Shown here: positions 7,011 through 13,710 of the stretch, piece by piece
Numbering within the stretch: the stretch's first letter is position 1
How the letters are laid out: the number at the start of each line of letters is the position of its first letter
Assembly (NCBI GenBank): GCA_965178525.1
Contig: CBCXVS010000191.1
Span: 1-15,400, forward strand
Source: CBCXVS01 sp965178525
GTDB lineage: Bacteria; Tectomicrobia; Entotheonellia; Entotheonellales; Entotheonellaceae
Length of the DNA: 15,400 nt
Direction: 5' to 3'
Program-made: the position numbers and the translations under genes
Notes under the pieces: model-generated
Told to the model about the DNA's origin: nothing
Databases searched by the model: none
Seen by the model: only the letters and a program-made list of their open reading frames with translations

Positions 7011-8788
7011 GCCATCCAAAAACCGTGGCGTTGTGGTGTCATACCGAATACCCTGTGGTCCAAAACCTCCGCGAGGTGTTGCAAGCGAGTGAAGAGTGGG
7101 TCCTGAAGGAGATCAACACACCGATCCAATTAATCAATGTGCAGGATACCAGCGCCGTACTTCAGGGATGTGACGCCGTCTGCTTGTTTATTCCCACCGG
7201 CGACCTGGCGGCTGCCGCGAGCTTGACACAGACGTTTCTCTCGGCGGCGCAGGAAGCCGACGTGCCGCGGCTGCTGTGGGTCGCGCCCGTCGGTTCGGAT
7301 ACCCACGATGTGGGCCCCTTGCTAGAGCAAGCGGCATCGGACGTGCAAGGGCACGAGAAGCCGGCGCTGATCGTACGGCACGGTATCTTGTTCAGCGAGT
7401 TGCTGCGCCATCGAGAAGAGATCCGCAGCCGCAACACCTTATCCTTGCCGTTGGGCGATGAGGCCCTCTTGTGGGCCGCGCCGCAAGACGTCGCCGAGAT
7501 TGTGGTGCAGGGTTTGCGAGGCGACCTGGAAGCCGCACAACCCATCACCATAGGCATGCGGGAAAACGGGGAAGAACTCGCCCGTGCGCTGAGTCAGCAA
7601 TTGGCCGCGAATCTCGAAGGGGATCGCTTTGCCACGCGCCGCTTTGAAGCCATTGACACCAATCGTGATGGCAACTTGACTCGGGTCGAACTCACCCCGT
7701 ATATGGCGGAACTGGGTTACGGTCCGGGTGAGATCGACACGATTCTGGACCACGCCGATGTCAATCAGGACGGCACCATCGACTTCGATGAATTCGTCCA
7801 TGACATGGGTGAGCACTTGGACCAGATGCTGGCCGACACCGCTACCGACATTCGCTACTTGCCGGTACCCGAGGCGGCGTTTTTGTATAATATGCCCACG
7901 CGGGGTATGGAGGAGGCGGCAGCGCAGCAATACCTGGCCCTCTACAAACAGACCGACGCCGAGAGGACGGAAGGCGTGGAAACCTGGCTGGCGCGCCCCC
8001 TCACCTCTGCCAGCGCCTGGATGGACGCCCATATCCTGGACTTCTTGAGCGTCTACATTCTCCCCGGCAAGGGGATTCTGTCGATCCAGGAAGGCCACTT
8101 TGCCAGTCGCAAGGCGCGCGTGATCCGGCTTGCCTATCCCTCCGGCCGCACCCTGTTGGGCCGCCGCACCTTCACCAACGAGGCCGCCGAATTACGCTGG
8201 AGTGATGTCACGCCCGATGAGGTCGAGACCCTACGCTATACCGAAATTGGGGCGGATCGTACCCTGGAACTCAAGGATAATCGTCTGGTCGGTCTGTCCG
8301 CCAAAGGCGACTGGCCCGGGTTGCGCTGGGCCATTCCGTTGCTGTTCAATGAGAGCCAACTGCCGGAGTGGCAGGTGGCGTTGTTTCGCGACTCGGGGCA
8401 GTTGCAGCGGGAACAAGAGGACATGACGGGGTCTCCCGATGACATCATCTGCAACTGTACCAGTACGACGCGCCGCACCCTGAGCGACCTGATCGCCTCC
8501 GGCGTCAATACTTTGGAGGCCATCGTGCAACGGACCCAGGCCTCGACCGTCTGTGGCGGCTGTCGGCCGTTGGTGCAGGAACTGTTGGGCGATGCGAGTT
8601 GGACGCCGGTGCATATTTCCGAGAAAATTCCGGTCTCGGATCGCGTCTATACGTATCGCATGGTGCCCGAGAACAAAGCCCTGCAACCGGGCAACCCGGG
8701 CCAGCATCTCGTGATCCAGGCGGAGATTGACGGGCAGTTGGTGCAGCGCGCTTATACGATTTCCTCAGCCGCCAATCCCACGAAATAA
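7007..8788 (+). pseudogene. NmrA-like/EF-hand/BFD [2Fe-2S]/FNR flavoprotein, 5' part, cut by IS110
   Basis: This 593-aa fragment belongs to a larger multidomain oxidoreductase. Residues 1 to about 180 resemble an NmrA-like NAD(P)-binding region without an obvious GxxGxxG. Two canonical EF-hands follow, at 217-228 (DTNRDGNLTRVE) and 251-262 (DVNQDGTIDFDE). Residues about 285-470 are an unrecognised domain. A BFD-type [2Fe-2S] site has C482, C484, C516 and C519 (CNC...CGGC), as in NirB-type nitrite reductases. From about 535 a ferredoxin-reductase FAD domain begins, ending soon after its flavin motif RAYTISS. The frame then hits TAA at the edge of an inserted IS110-family element. The C-terminal NAD-binding end reappears at about 10333. 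It lacks a signal peptide, so it is probably cytoplasmic. The expected role is NAD(P)H-driven electron transfer to the adjacent heme b membrane protein, with Ca2+ control suggested by the EF-hands. The split product should lack NAD-binding and is probably inactive. Confidence 0.75.
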
Positions 8789-8812
8789 CTGACTCCGAAC
8801 AGGCGCACCACT

Positions 8813-8851
8813 CCCGTTCAGGCTCAAATCTGTCTTAAAACGGGTAGAGCC
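8813..8851. repeat. Interleaved inverted repeats in IS right end
   Basis: CCCGTT (8813-8818) pairs with AACGGG (8839-8844), and GGCTC (8821-8825) pairs with GAGCC (8847-8851). The two pairs interlock, giving either alternative hairpins or a pseudoknot-like fold at the element's downstream end. A role in end recognition or transcription stop is only a guess. Confidence 0.4.
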
Positions 8852-8891
8852 AGCCTGTCTAACACCGCGATGGGACAAGGTCCTTCTAGGG

Positions 8892-10118
8892 CTACGCCAC
8901 TCGCTCCACTGTCACATGGTAGCCCAGACGCTCAAGAGCCTTGATAGCCCGCTTGCGCTCGCGCTCCTCCTTCTGCGGCTGAAAGCGATCATACCGACTT
9001 TCCTCATAATAGGTCCCGTCTGAGAAAAGGTGGTAAATGATCACTAAGATTTTGTGCGCCACCGCCATCGCCGCTTTCTTACCGCCAATTCGGGCCTCAA
9101 GACGCCGGAATGTACGCCCCAAAAAGGTTGGCGTTTTGCGCGCAGCCCAGGCACACTGCACCAAGACGCGACGTAAATAGCGGTTACCCTTCTTCATCTT
9201 ACCTCGACGTCGTTTACCTGCGCTCTCGTTATTGCCCGGAGAGACCCCGGCCCACGACGCCAAGCGCGAGGCAGAGCCAAAACGGCTCATGTCCCTTCCG
9301 ATTTCGGCCATGACGTCACGAGCGGCTTGCTCCTGCACACCCGGCCTGCTGATGAGCTGCTCAATCTGAGGTTGCATCGGTTCAACCAGGTCGCCGATGT
9401 GCGCCTCAAGCTCTGCAATCTGATGATCGAGCAGATCGACCAGGTCCAGAGCACTCTGGATGAGCCAGCCATGATGCTCGGTGAACTGCCCCTGGAGGGC
9501 GAGTTCGAGCTGAGCCAACTTGCGTCTCAGCCGCCCTTTGGCCAGCTCGGCTATCTGGTGCGGATCGCGTTCGCCAGCGATCAAGGCAGCCAGCATCAGA
9601 CGACCGCTGCGGCCAAAGAGGTCCGACACCACACTGGCGAGCTTGATGTTGGTATCCTCGAGAATCTTGTAGACGCGGTTTTTGGCTTGGCTCCGGGTCT
9701 GCACCAAGCCCACGCGGCTGCGCGTGAGATCGCGTAAAGCCTGAATCGACGGTGGCGGAATGAAGCTCGGACGGATGAGGCCATGAGCCAACAACTCCGC
9801 AATCCACGTGGCATCCGCTTTGTCCGTCTTCTTACCTGGCCGCCCGCGCATCTCTTGCCGGTTGCCGACCAGGACCTCGACCACCGCCGAGAGCACATGA
9901 TAAATCGGCTGCCAATAAACTCCGGTGCTCTCCATCGCGACGATCGGACAGTCCTCAGCCACGAGCCAATCACTGAACGCGAGGAGGTCGGGGTAAGTCG
10001 TGCCGTATTCACGGTGTGTCAGAGTGATCTGGCCCTCCGGACTGACCCGACGCAAGCACGCGCTCAGTACCGCTTGATGACAATCAATGCCGCAACATAC
10101 CGGGTGAACCCCTTGCAT
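8892..10118 (-). CDS. IS110-family DEDD transposase (bridge-RNA-guided recombinase)
   Basis: This 408-aa protein has an N-terminal RuvC-like DEDD domain with D12 (CGIDCHQ), E63 (MESTGVYW), D99 and D102 (KTDKAD). A C-terminal Tnp_IS116/IS110/IS902 domain contains RPGV, LASWAGVSPGNNES and MKKGNRYLRR; S299 in NNESAG is the likely nucleophilic serine. All catalytic residues are present, so the enzyme may be active. The frame is open upstream to 10250, but the start at 10118 is preferred: GGAGGGAG lies five bases upstream (10124-10131), and family members begin just before the GID motif. IS110 recombinases are guided by a structured RNA encoded in the element's non-coding end. The gene lies antisense to the flavoprotein operon it interrupts. 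Confidence 0.92.
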   Translation of the reverse strand: MQGVHPVCCGIDCHQAVLSACLRRVSPEGQITLTHREYGTTYPDLLAFSDWLVAEDCPIVAMESTGVYWQPIYHVLSAVVEVLVGNRQEMRGRPGKKTDKADATWIAELLAHGLIRPSFIPPPSIQALRDLTRSRVGLVQTRSQAKNRVYKILEDTNIKLASVVSDLFGRSGRLMLAALIAGERDPHQIAELAKGRLRRKLAQLELALQGQFTEHHGWLIQSALDLVDLLDHQIAELEAHIGDLVEPMQPQIEQLISRPGVQEQAARDVMAEIGRDMSRFGSASRLASWAGVSPGNNESAGKRRRGKMKKGNRYLRRVLVQCAWAARKTPTFLGRTFRRLEARIGGKKAAMAVAHKILVIIYHLFSDGTYYEESRYDRFQPQKEERERKRAIKALERLGYHVTVERVA

Positions 10119-10330
10119 GCCGTCTCCCTCCGATCTTGAATAGGAGTGCCTGAAGGAGGAGAGAGTGGGGCTCCAGCTTGGGGATGCACTCATCCCACGC
10201 GTGATCCAACCGAGTCGACTGATCGGGATGCTGTAAGCCGGACAGACCACTTTAAGTCCGGGGTCGAGCCCCTACAATCTGAGCCACGTCCTTTGGCCAC
10301 TGTCCCCTCCATCTTCTTTATATCAGAGTT
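10119..10330 (-). ncRNA. Candidate bridge RNA region of the IS110 element
   Basis: The non-coding left end upstream of the transposase is rich in short inverted repeats: GGGG/CCCC around 10260-10272, CCGGAC/GTCCGG at 10238-10243 and 10256-10261, and GGGATG/CATCCC/GGGATG at 10181-10186, 10191-10196 and 10225-10230. IS110-group elements encode a bridge RNA in this position, with internal loops that pair with target and donor DNA. Position and structure fit, but I could not assign guide loops or exact RNA ends. Confidence 0.35.
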
Positions 10331-10332
10331 GA

Positions 10333-10662
10333 CGTGCAGGCGTGCCTCATTTCATGAGACGGGGTGGAGAACTTCTGCATGAAACTTTATATGCGGATGA
10401 GCTGCGGGCGGCGTCGGCGGCGCACGCCAACATCCACGTGAATCTGCGGGTGACGCGGGAACACGGCCGGTTAAACGCCAACGATATCCGCCAGATTGCC
10501 CAGCAGTATCCCGATGCCCACTATTACATTTGTGGACCAAAGCCCTACCAAGATGCGGTCGAGACCTATCTCGGAGACGTCGAGGTCCCGCCAGAGCGCA
10601 TCAGCATCGAGGAATTCACGCCGCTGACCCCGCACAGCGCCAGCGATAGAATCAGCGGCTGA
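10333..10662 (+). pseudogene. C-terminal NAD-binding remnant of the split flavoprotein
   Basis: This frame begins inside or next to the IS edge and encodes the last part of a ferredoxin-reductase module. LLHETLYADELRAA resembles the region after the NAD-binding glycine motif. YYICGPKPYQDAVETYL is the typical CGP motif near the C-terminus, and IEEFTPL is close to the usual domain end. The glycine-rich GGxGxTP motif and about 75-90 residues expected between RAYTISS (ending near 8770) and this point are absent from the window. The insertion was therefore accompanied by a deletion of roughly 230-270 bp. A GTG at 10342 could start a short protein, but no ribosome binding site is evident. The fragment ends at TGA 10660-10662, while the next gene's frame is already open. 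Confidence 0.7.
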
Positions 10663-10687
10663 GGTAGCGGCGCCGGGCCATGCCTAT

Positions 10688-11149
10688 TTGTATCTCGGCC
10701 TGCTGCTCTTTTTGGCCTTTGCTGCGCAAGCGGCATTTCAGCTCAAATGGCCGTGGCTGCAAACGCTGCAGATGGGGGAAAGCTATCAACACTGGTCGGG
10801 GCTGCTCCTGACACTCTATCTCGCCGCCCAATTTATCTTGCCGGTGATACGAGCCCGGGGCCATGTGCAAGCGGTGGCGCGTCATCATCATCTCCACAAA
10901 CTCCAGGGGGCGTTTGCCCCGCTGGTCTACTACATCCACACCACGTCGCTGGGTTACACCTACTTACTGGTGTTAAGCATCGTCTACTTCGCCAATTTCC
11001 TGCTTGGGTTATGCAATCAGGATATCGTGCGCGACCCGGAACGGAAACCGCGGTATCTGCACTATTGGCTAGCGCCCCATGCTGGTTTGTCAATTTTGAC
11101 GGTGGCCTTAGTGATCTATCACCTCTATGTCGTGTTTGCGTATCAATAA
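10688..11149 (+). CDS. Four-helix heme b-type membrane protein
   Basis: This is a 153-aa integral membrane protein with hydrophobic segments at about residues 2-18, 37-55, 76-107 and 127-150. Histidines sit at helix ends (QHW near 34, YYIH near 83, HYW and HAG near 125-130, YHLY near 143), as in ferric-reductase-like or cytochrome b561-like electron carriers. No ATG exists in frame; the best start is TTG 10688. The frame is open back to 10628 with an Ala/Pro-rich reading (SAAEVAAPGHAYLYL), so the protein may originally have been fused to the flavoprotein C-terminus and separated by a one-base frameshift. With the FNR module upstream, it would move electrons from NAD(P)H across or into the membrane towards the following cytochromes c. 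Confidence 0.65.
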   Translation: MYLGLLLFLAFAAQAAFQLKWPWLQTLQMGESYQHWSGLLLTLYLAAQFILPVIRARGHVQAVARHHHLHKLQGAFAPLVYYIHTTSLGYTYLLVLSIVYFANFLLGLCNQDIVRDPERKPRYLHYWLAPHAGLSILTVALVIYHLYVVFAYQ

Positions 11150-11159
11150 AGGAACGGTG

Positions 11160-12587
11160 ATGAGACCATCCGCAAAATTCGGTTACCAACTCGGGGCCGT
11201 GCTTGGTCTGGTGCTGCTTGTCGTTTTCTTCTTGCCGAACCTGGAATCATTCCACACGTTGGGTCCGGCCAACACAGGGCACGACGGCTTGGCCTGTCAA
11301 GATTGTCACGTTCCCGCTGTCGGCACCGCCCGCCAACAGATGCAAGCGAACAGCCAATATTGGCTGGGCTTGCGGGCGAGTTCGGTCGATTTCCAACACC
11401 AGACGGTTTCCAACTCTCAATGTCTGGCTTGTCATGTCAATCCCAAAGATGCGCATCCGGTGCATCGCTTCCATGAACCGCGCTTTGCCGAAGCCAGGGC
11501 GAGCATCCATCCCGAACGATGTGTCTCTTGTCATCGGGAACACCAGGGGACTCGGGTAACGATGGAACCCACCTTCTGTGTGCAGTGCCATCAGAAACTC
11601 ACGCTGAAAAACGATCCCATCGACGTGTCGCATGAGGGACTGATCAACCTGGGAAACTGGGAGACGTGTCTCGGTTGTCATGACTTTCATGGCAACCATA
11701 AGATGACGGTGCGACAGTCGATCAAGAATCGCTTGGATTTAGCCACGATTCGCCAATACTTCGAGGGCGGACCGTTCCCTATTCCAAGCAGAAATTCCAT
11801 ACTGCAAAGGAGAAAAGCAATGACTAAGCCGTGGTTCCTTCTCACTGTCTTAGTATTACTGGTTCTGGGCGTGTACCTCTTTGTGCAGAGGCCCGAACCC
11901 CTGCCTGAAGAAGGCGCTGTTGCCGGTGAAACCGTCCCGATTAAAACCGTCTTCACCCTGGTGGTGGCAGAGAATGATATCGCTCGCTCCCTATGGACCC
12001 GCGAAATCGTGGGCAAAGGCAAAAAAGCGGGGCTGGCATTCGGTGAAGATTGGCTAGAAGACGGCGTCGAGAAAGGCCCGCTCCCGGCCTTGTTCCTACG
12101 GGCGGCGGCCACGAGACTGGAAAGACATCATATACCCCTCAGCCTCTTCTTGGGCTCCGATTTTCCCATTGCCCCGTCCAATCTGTTTTCAGGACCGCAG
12201 ATGGAAAAGTTTAGGATCATCAAAGAGACACATGAACCGCAGTTTTTCTATGCGGAGGACGCCCAGCTGCACACCGCCATGTTTGCGGATTTTGCCTCGG
12301 TGGCGCCGTGTGTCAACTGCCACAATGCGCATCCGGACAGTCCTAAAACGGACTGGAAACTCAACGACGTGATGGGTGCGACGACCTGGGCTTATCCCAA
12401 AGCAGCCGTCAGCAGAGATGAATTCATTGCCATCGTCAAGGCCTTTCGCCATGGCATCACGGGCGCCTACGTCAGCTATCTGGAAAAAGTCGCCACCTTT
12501 TCGGCTCCGCCTGAAATCGGCGAGCAGTGGCCGCGGGAGGGCTATTATCTGCCAAGCGCTGAGGTTTTTCTTCAAGAATTTGCCTAA
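11160..12587 (+). CDS. Pentaheme cytochrome c, reading through into a Tll0287-like domain
   Basis: The first part (residues 1 to about 220) is a membrane-anchored cytochrome with a helix at about residues 10-26 and heme motifs C46 (CQDCH), C88 (CLACH), C121 (CVSCH), C140 (CVQCH) and C170 (CLGCH). It ends with DLATIRQYFEGGP, which looks like a natural C-terminus. There is no stop there: the frame continues without a break through an ATG (residue 221) that has its own ribosome binding site, into a second signal/anchor helix and a Tll0287-like domain. The start at 11160 is preferred because AAAGGA (11148-11153) overlaps the upstream stop. The 475-aa fusion may be real, or a lost stop codon or small indel may have joined two genes. 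It is likely periplasmic and takes electrons from the heme b protein. Confidence 0.7.
   Translation: MRPSAKFGYQLGAVLGLVLLVVFFLPNLESFHTLGPANTGHDGLACQDCHVPAVGTARQQMQANSQYWLGLRASSVDFQHQTVSNSQCLACHVNPKDAHPVHRFHEPRFAEARASIHPERCVSCHREHQGTRVTMEPTFCVQCHQKLTLKNDPIDVSHEGLINLGNWETCLGCHDFHGNHKMTVRQSIKNRLDLATIRQYFEGGPFPIPSRNSILQRRKAMTKPWFLLTVLVLLVLGVYLFVQRPEPLPEEGAVAGETVPIKTVFTLVVAENDIARSLWTREIVGKGKKAGLAFGEDWLEDGVEKGPLPALFLRAAATRLERHHIPLSLFLGSDFPIAPSNLFSGPQMEKFRIIKETHEPQFFYAEDAQLHTAMFADFASVAPCVNCHNAHPDSPKTDWKLNDVMGATTWAYPKAAVSRDEFIAIVKAFRHGITGAYVSYLEKVATFSAPPEIGEQWPREGYYLPSAEVFLQEFA
11806..11812 (+). promoter_or_regulatory. Internal ribosome binding site
   Basis: AAAGGAG seven bases before the ATG at 11820, inside the uninterrupted cytochrome frame. 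It indicates that the Tll0287-like protein is (or was) translated on its own. Confidence 0.55.
11820..12587 (+). CDS. Tll0287-like (DUF3365) monoheme c-type protein
   Basis: Starting at the internal ATG 11820 gives 255 aa. Residues 5-22 are a signal/anchor helix. The body resembles the Tll0287-like domain, a PAS-related heme c fold, with the heme motif CVNCH at 164-168 preceded by FADFASVAP and followed by NAHPDSPKTDWKLNDVMG. Such domains occur in stand-alone periplasmic cytochromes and as sensor modules of signalling proteins. Here it closes a respiratory operon, so a redox carrier or heme-based sensor role is plausible. Whether it is translated alone, as a fusion with the pentaheme protein, or both cannot be settled from the sequence. 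Confidence 0.7.
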   Translation: MTKPWFLLTVLVLLVLGVYLFVQRPEPLPEEGAVAGETVPIKTVFTLVVAENDIARSLWTREIVGKGKKAGLAFGEDWLEDGVEKGPLPALFLRAAATRLERHHIPLSLFLGSDFPIAPSNLFSGPQMEKFRIIKETHEPQFFYAEDAQLHTAMFADFASVAPCVNCHNAHPDSPKTDWKLNDVMGATTWAYPKAAVSRDEFIAIVKAFRHGITGAYVSYLEKVATFSAPPEIGEQWPREGYYLPSAEVFLQEFA

Positions 12588-12681
12588 CAGGCTGCCGCCC
12601 GTACCGTCGACATTTTGCTCAACGGCACGCAAACCGCCATGAGGCAGTAGCGGGGCGTCAAAGACGGTCAAAACCCGACTC

Positions 12682-12720
12682 AAAAAGCCGCTGGGCAAGA
12701 GCCCAGCGGCCTTTCTTTTT
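12682..12720 (+). terminator. Rho-independent terminator
   Basis: A perfect 10-bp stem, GCCGCTGGGC (12687-12696) and GCCCAGCGGC (12701-12710), with loop AAGA is followed by CTTTCTTTTT. An A-run also precedes the stem, so it can act in both directions. It lies about 95 bases after the cytochrome operon stop and closes that transcript. Confidence 0.9.
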
Positions 12721-12738
12721 GTAAGCTCCCCGTCGTGC

Positions 12739-12891
12739 ATGGATGACTTTCGAAGCGAATTTGTCATCGGTATCCTGGCGCGAACCCCGCTTGACAACGC
12801 CTGGGGCACACGCAAAAATTGGACTTCGTTCGAATGTCTTAGCCGTGAGTCGGCGACCACCCTAGTGAAGGATGAGAAATCCATCTTATGA
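12739..12891 (+). CDS. Small protein (50 aa) coupled to exonuclease
   Basis: A 50-codon ORF starts 18 bases after the terminator T-run and ends in TGA at 12889-12891, overlapping the ATG of the exonuclease at 12888 as ATGA. It reads MDDFRSEFVIGILARTPLDN and onward, with a Trp-rich middle (NAWGTRKNW) and one Cys. There is no membrane segment. Codon use looks like that of its neighbours. No clear ribosome binding site or promoter is seen, so translation might be leaderless or weak. The family is not recognised. The ATGA overlap suggests a partner or leader for the exonuclease. Confidence 0.5.
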   Translation: MDDFRSEFVIGILARTPLDNAWGTRKNWTSFECLSRESATTLVKDEKSIL

Positions 12892-13454
12892 CCGTAGAGA
12901 TTTACGTCAGTACCGATATCGAAGTCGATGGCCCCGTGCCCGGACCCCACTCGATGCTTAGCATCGGTTCAGCGGCCTTTACTACAGACAAGACATTGCT
13001 ATCAACCTTTGCAGCGAATCTGCATACGTTACCCGGCGCCACCGGCCATCCTCGTAATATGGCCTGGTGGTCAGAACAGCCAGAGGCATGGGCCACCGCG
13101 CGCACCAACCTGCAACCGCCGGAACACGTCATGCAGGCGTACCACACGTGGCTCATCGAACTGCCAGGCAAACCCATCTTCCTCGCATATCCAGCCGCCT
13201 TTGATTTTATGTTTGTCTATTGGTACTTGATGACATTTGTGGGGGGCAGCCCTTTTGAACATTCGGCGTTGGATATTCGCTCCTATGCGATGGCCGTGAT
13301 GAAACGGAGCTATAGCGAATCCGGCAAGTGCCATATGCCTCCCGCCTGGCTTGACGAGATGTCGCTTACCCATGTGGCCCTGGATGATGCCATCCAACAG
13401 GGCACACTCTTTTGCAATATGCTGCAGGCCAATTTACGCCACCGCACCACTTAA
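12888..13454 (+). CDS. DEDDh-type 3'-5' exonuclease (RNase T/oligoribonuclease-like)
   Basis: This 188-aa protein has the layout of the DEDD exonuclease fold. D10 and E12 lie in STDIEVDGP, the second metal-binding Asp is probably D106 (YPAAFDFMF), and the third motif is H162 to D166/D167 (HVALDDAIQQG), making it the DEDDh class. Such enzymes remove nucleotides from 3' ends of RNA or DNA using two metal ions. Its short length and lack of extra domains resemble small exoribonucleases such as the Rv2179c-like group more than DnaQ; the substrate is not known. It is cytoplasmic. The gene overlaps the 50-aa ORF and is followed after 22 bases by the interrupted nucleotidyltransferase-like gene, so 3'-end processing is a reasonable joint theme. 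Confidence 0.75.
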   Translation: MTVEIYVSTDIEVDGPVPGPHSMLSIGSAAFTTDKTLLSTFAANLHTLPGATGHPRNMAWWSEQPEAWATARTNLQPPEHVMQAYHTWLIELPGKPIFLAYPAAFDFMFVYWYLMTFVGGSPFEHSALDIRSYAMAVMKRSYSESGKCHMPPAWLDEMSLTHVALDDAIQQGTLFCNMLQANLRHRTT

Positions 13455-13476
13455 ACGCAATCAGAGGAGATCGACG

Positions 13477-13692
13477 GTGACCACTCCAGACCAAACGGCA
13501 GCATCCCGTACCCGCATTGTTGAATCCGCCAATCGCTTAGGGATTGCGCTCGATGAAACCGAACTATCGCGATGGATGACCGCCGTGATCACCACGTCCG
13601 ATGGCGATGACATTGTCATGGACGAAGAGACCGGGGTTTTTGGTCACAAAGTGTCGATGCTGGACTTCAGTCCGGCGGATCTGGCCCGCTGA
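13477..13692 (+). pseudogene. N-terminal part of NTase-like protein, ending at in-frame TGA
   Basis: It starts at GTG 13477 with AGGAGA six to seven bases upstream and encodes 71 aa ending FGHKVSMLDFSPADLAR before TGA at 13690-13692. The same frame continues immediately as REVGKIVEFEDTPG without another stop until 14793, and the text across the stop reads as one protein. TGG (Trp) or CGA (Arg) at this codon would restore a 438-aa protein. As it stands it would be a short acidic fragment. It could also be an independent small protein, but the seamless frame makes a broken gene more likely. Confidence 0.6.
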
Positions 13693-13710
13693 CGCGAAGT
13701 TGGAAAAATT

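Larger units (their letters stand above)
8789..10330 (-). mobile_element. IS110-family insertion sequence
   Basis: The element is bounded approximately by the points where flavoprotein homology stops (about 8788) and resumes (about 10333). It contains one transposase gene on the minus strand, with about 210 bases upstream (10119-10330, left end) and about 100 bases downstream (8789-8891, right end). No terminal inverted repeats or target duplications are visible, as is usual for IS110 elements, so the exact ends are uncertain. The longer non-coding segment lies upstream of the transposase, which fits the IS110 group rather than the IS1111 group. Confidence 0.75.

Noticed and set aside
10119..10250. 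Longer transposase start (44 extra residues)
   Set aside because: The extra segment lies in the structured non-coding end, and a strong ribosome binding site precedes the inner ATG at 10118.
12791..12819. TTGACA with 17-base spacing to AAAAAT as a promoter for the exonuclease
   Set aside because: It lies inside the 50-aa ORF that overlaps the exonuclease by ATGA; the -10 is weak and coupling explains expression better.
6229..13692. Codon reassignment of TAG or TGA (for example pyrrolysine, selenocysteine or Trp)
   Set aside because: TAG and TGA both serve as normal stops of neighbouring genes (2420, 3115, 3297, 10660), and two different stops are involved; no recoding element was recognised.
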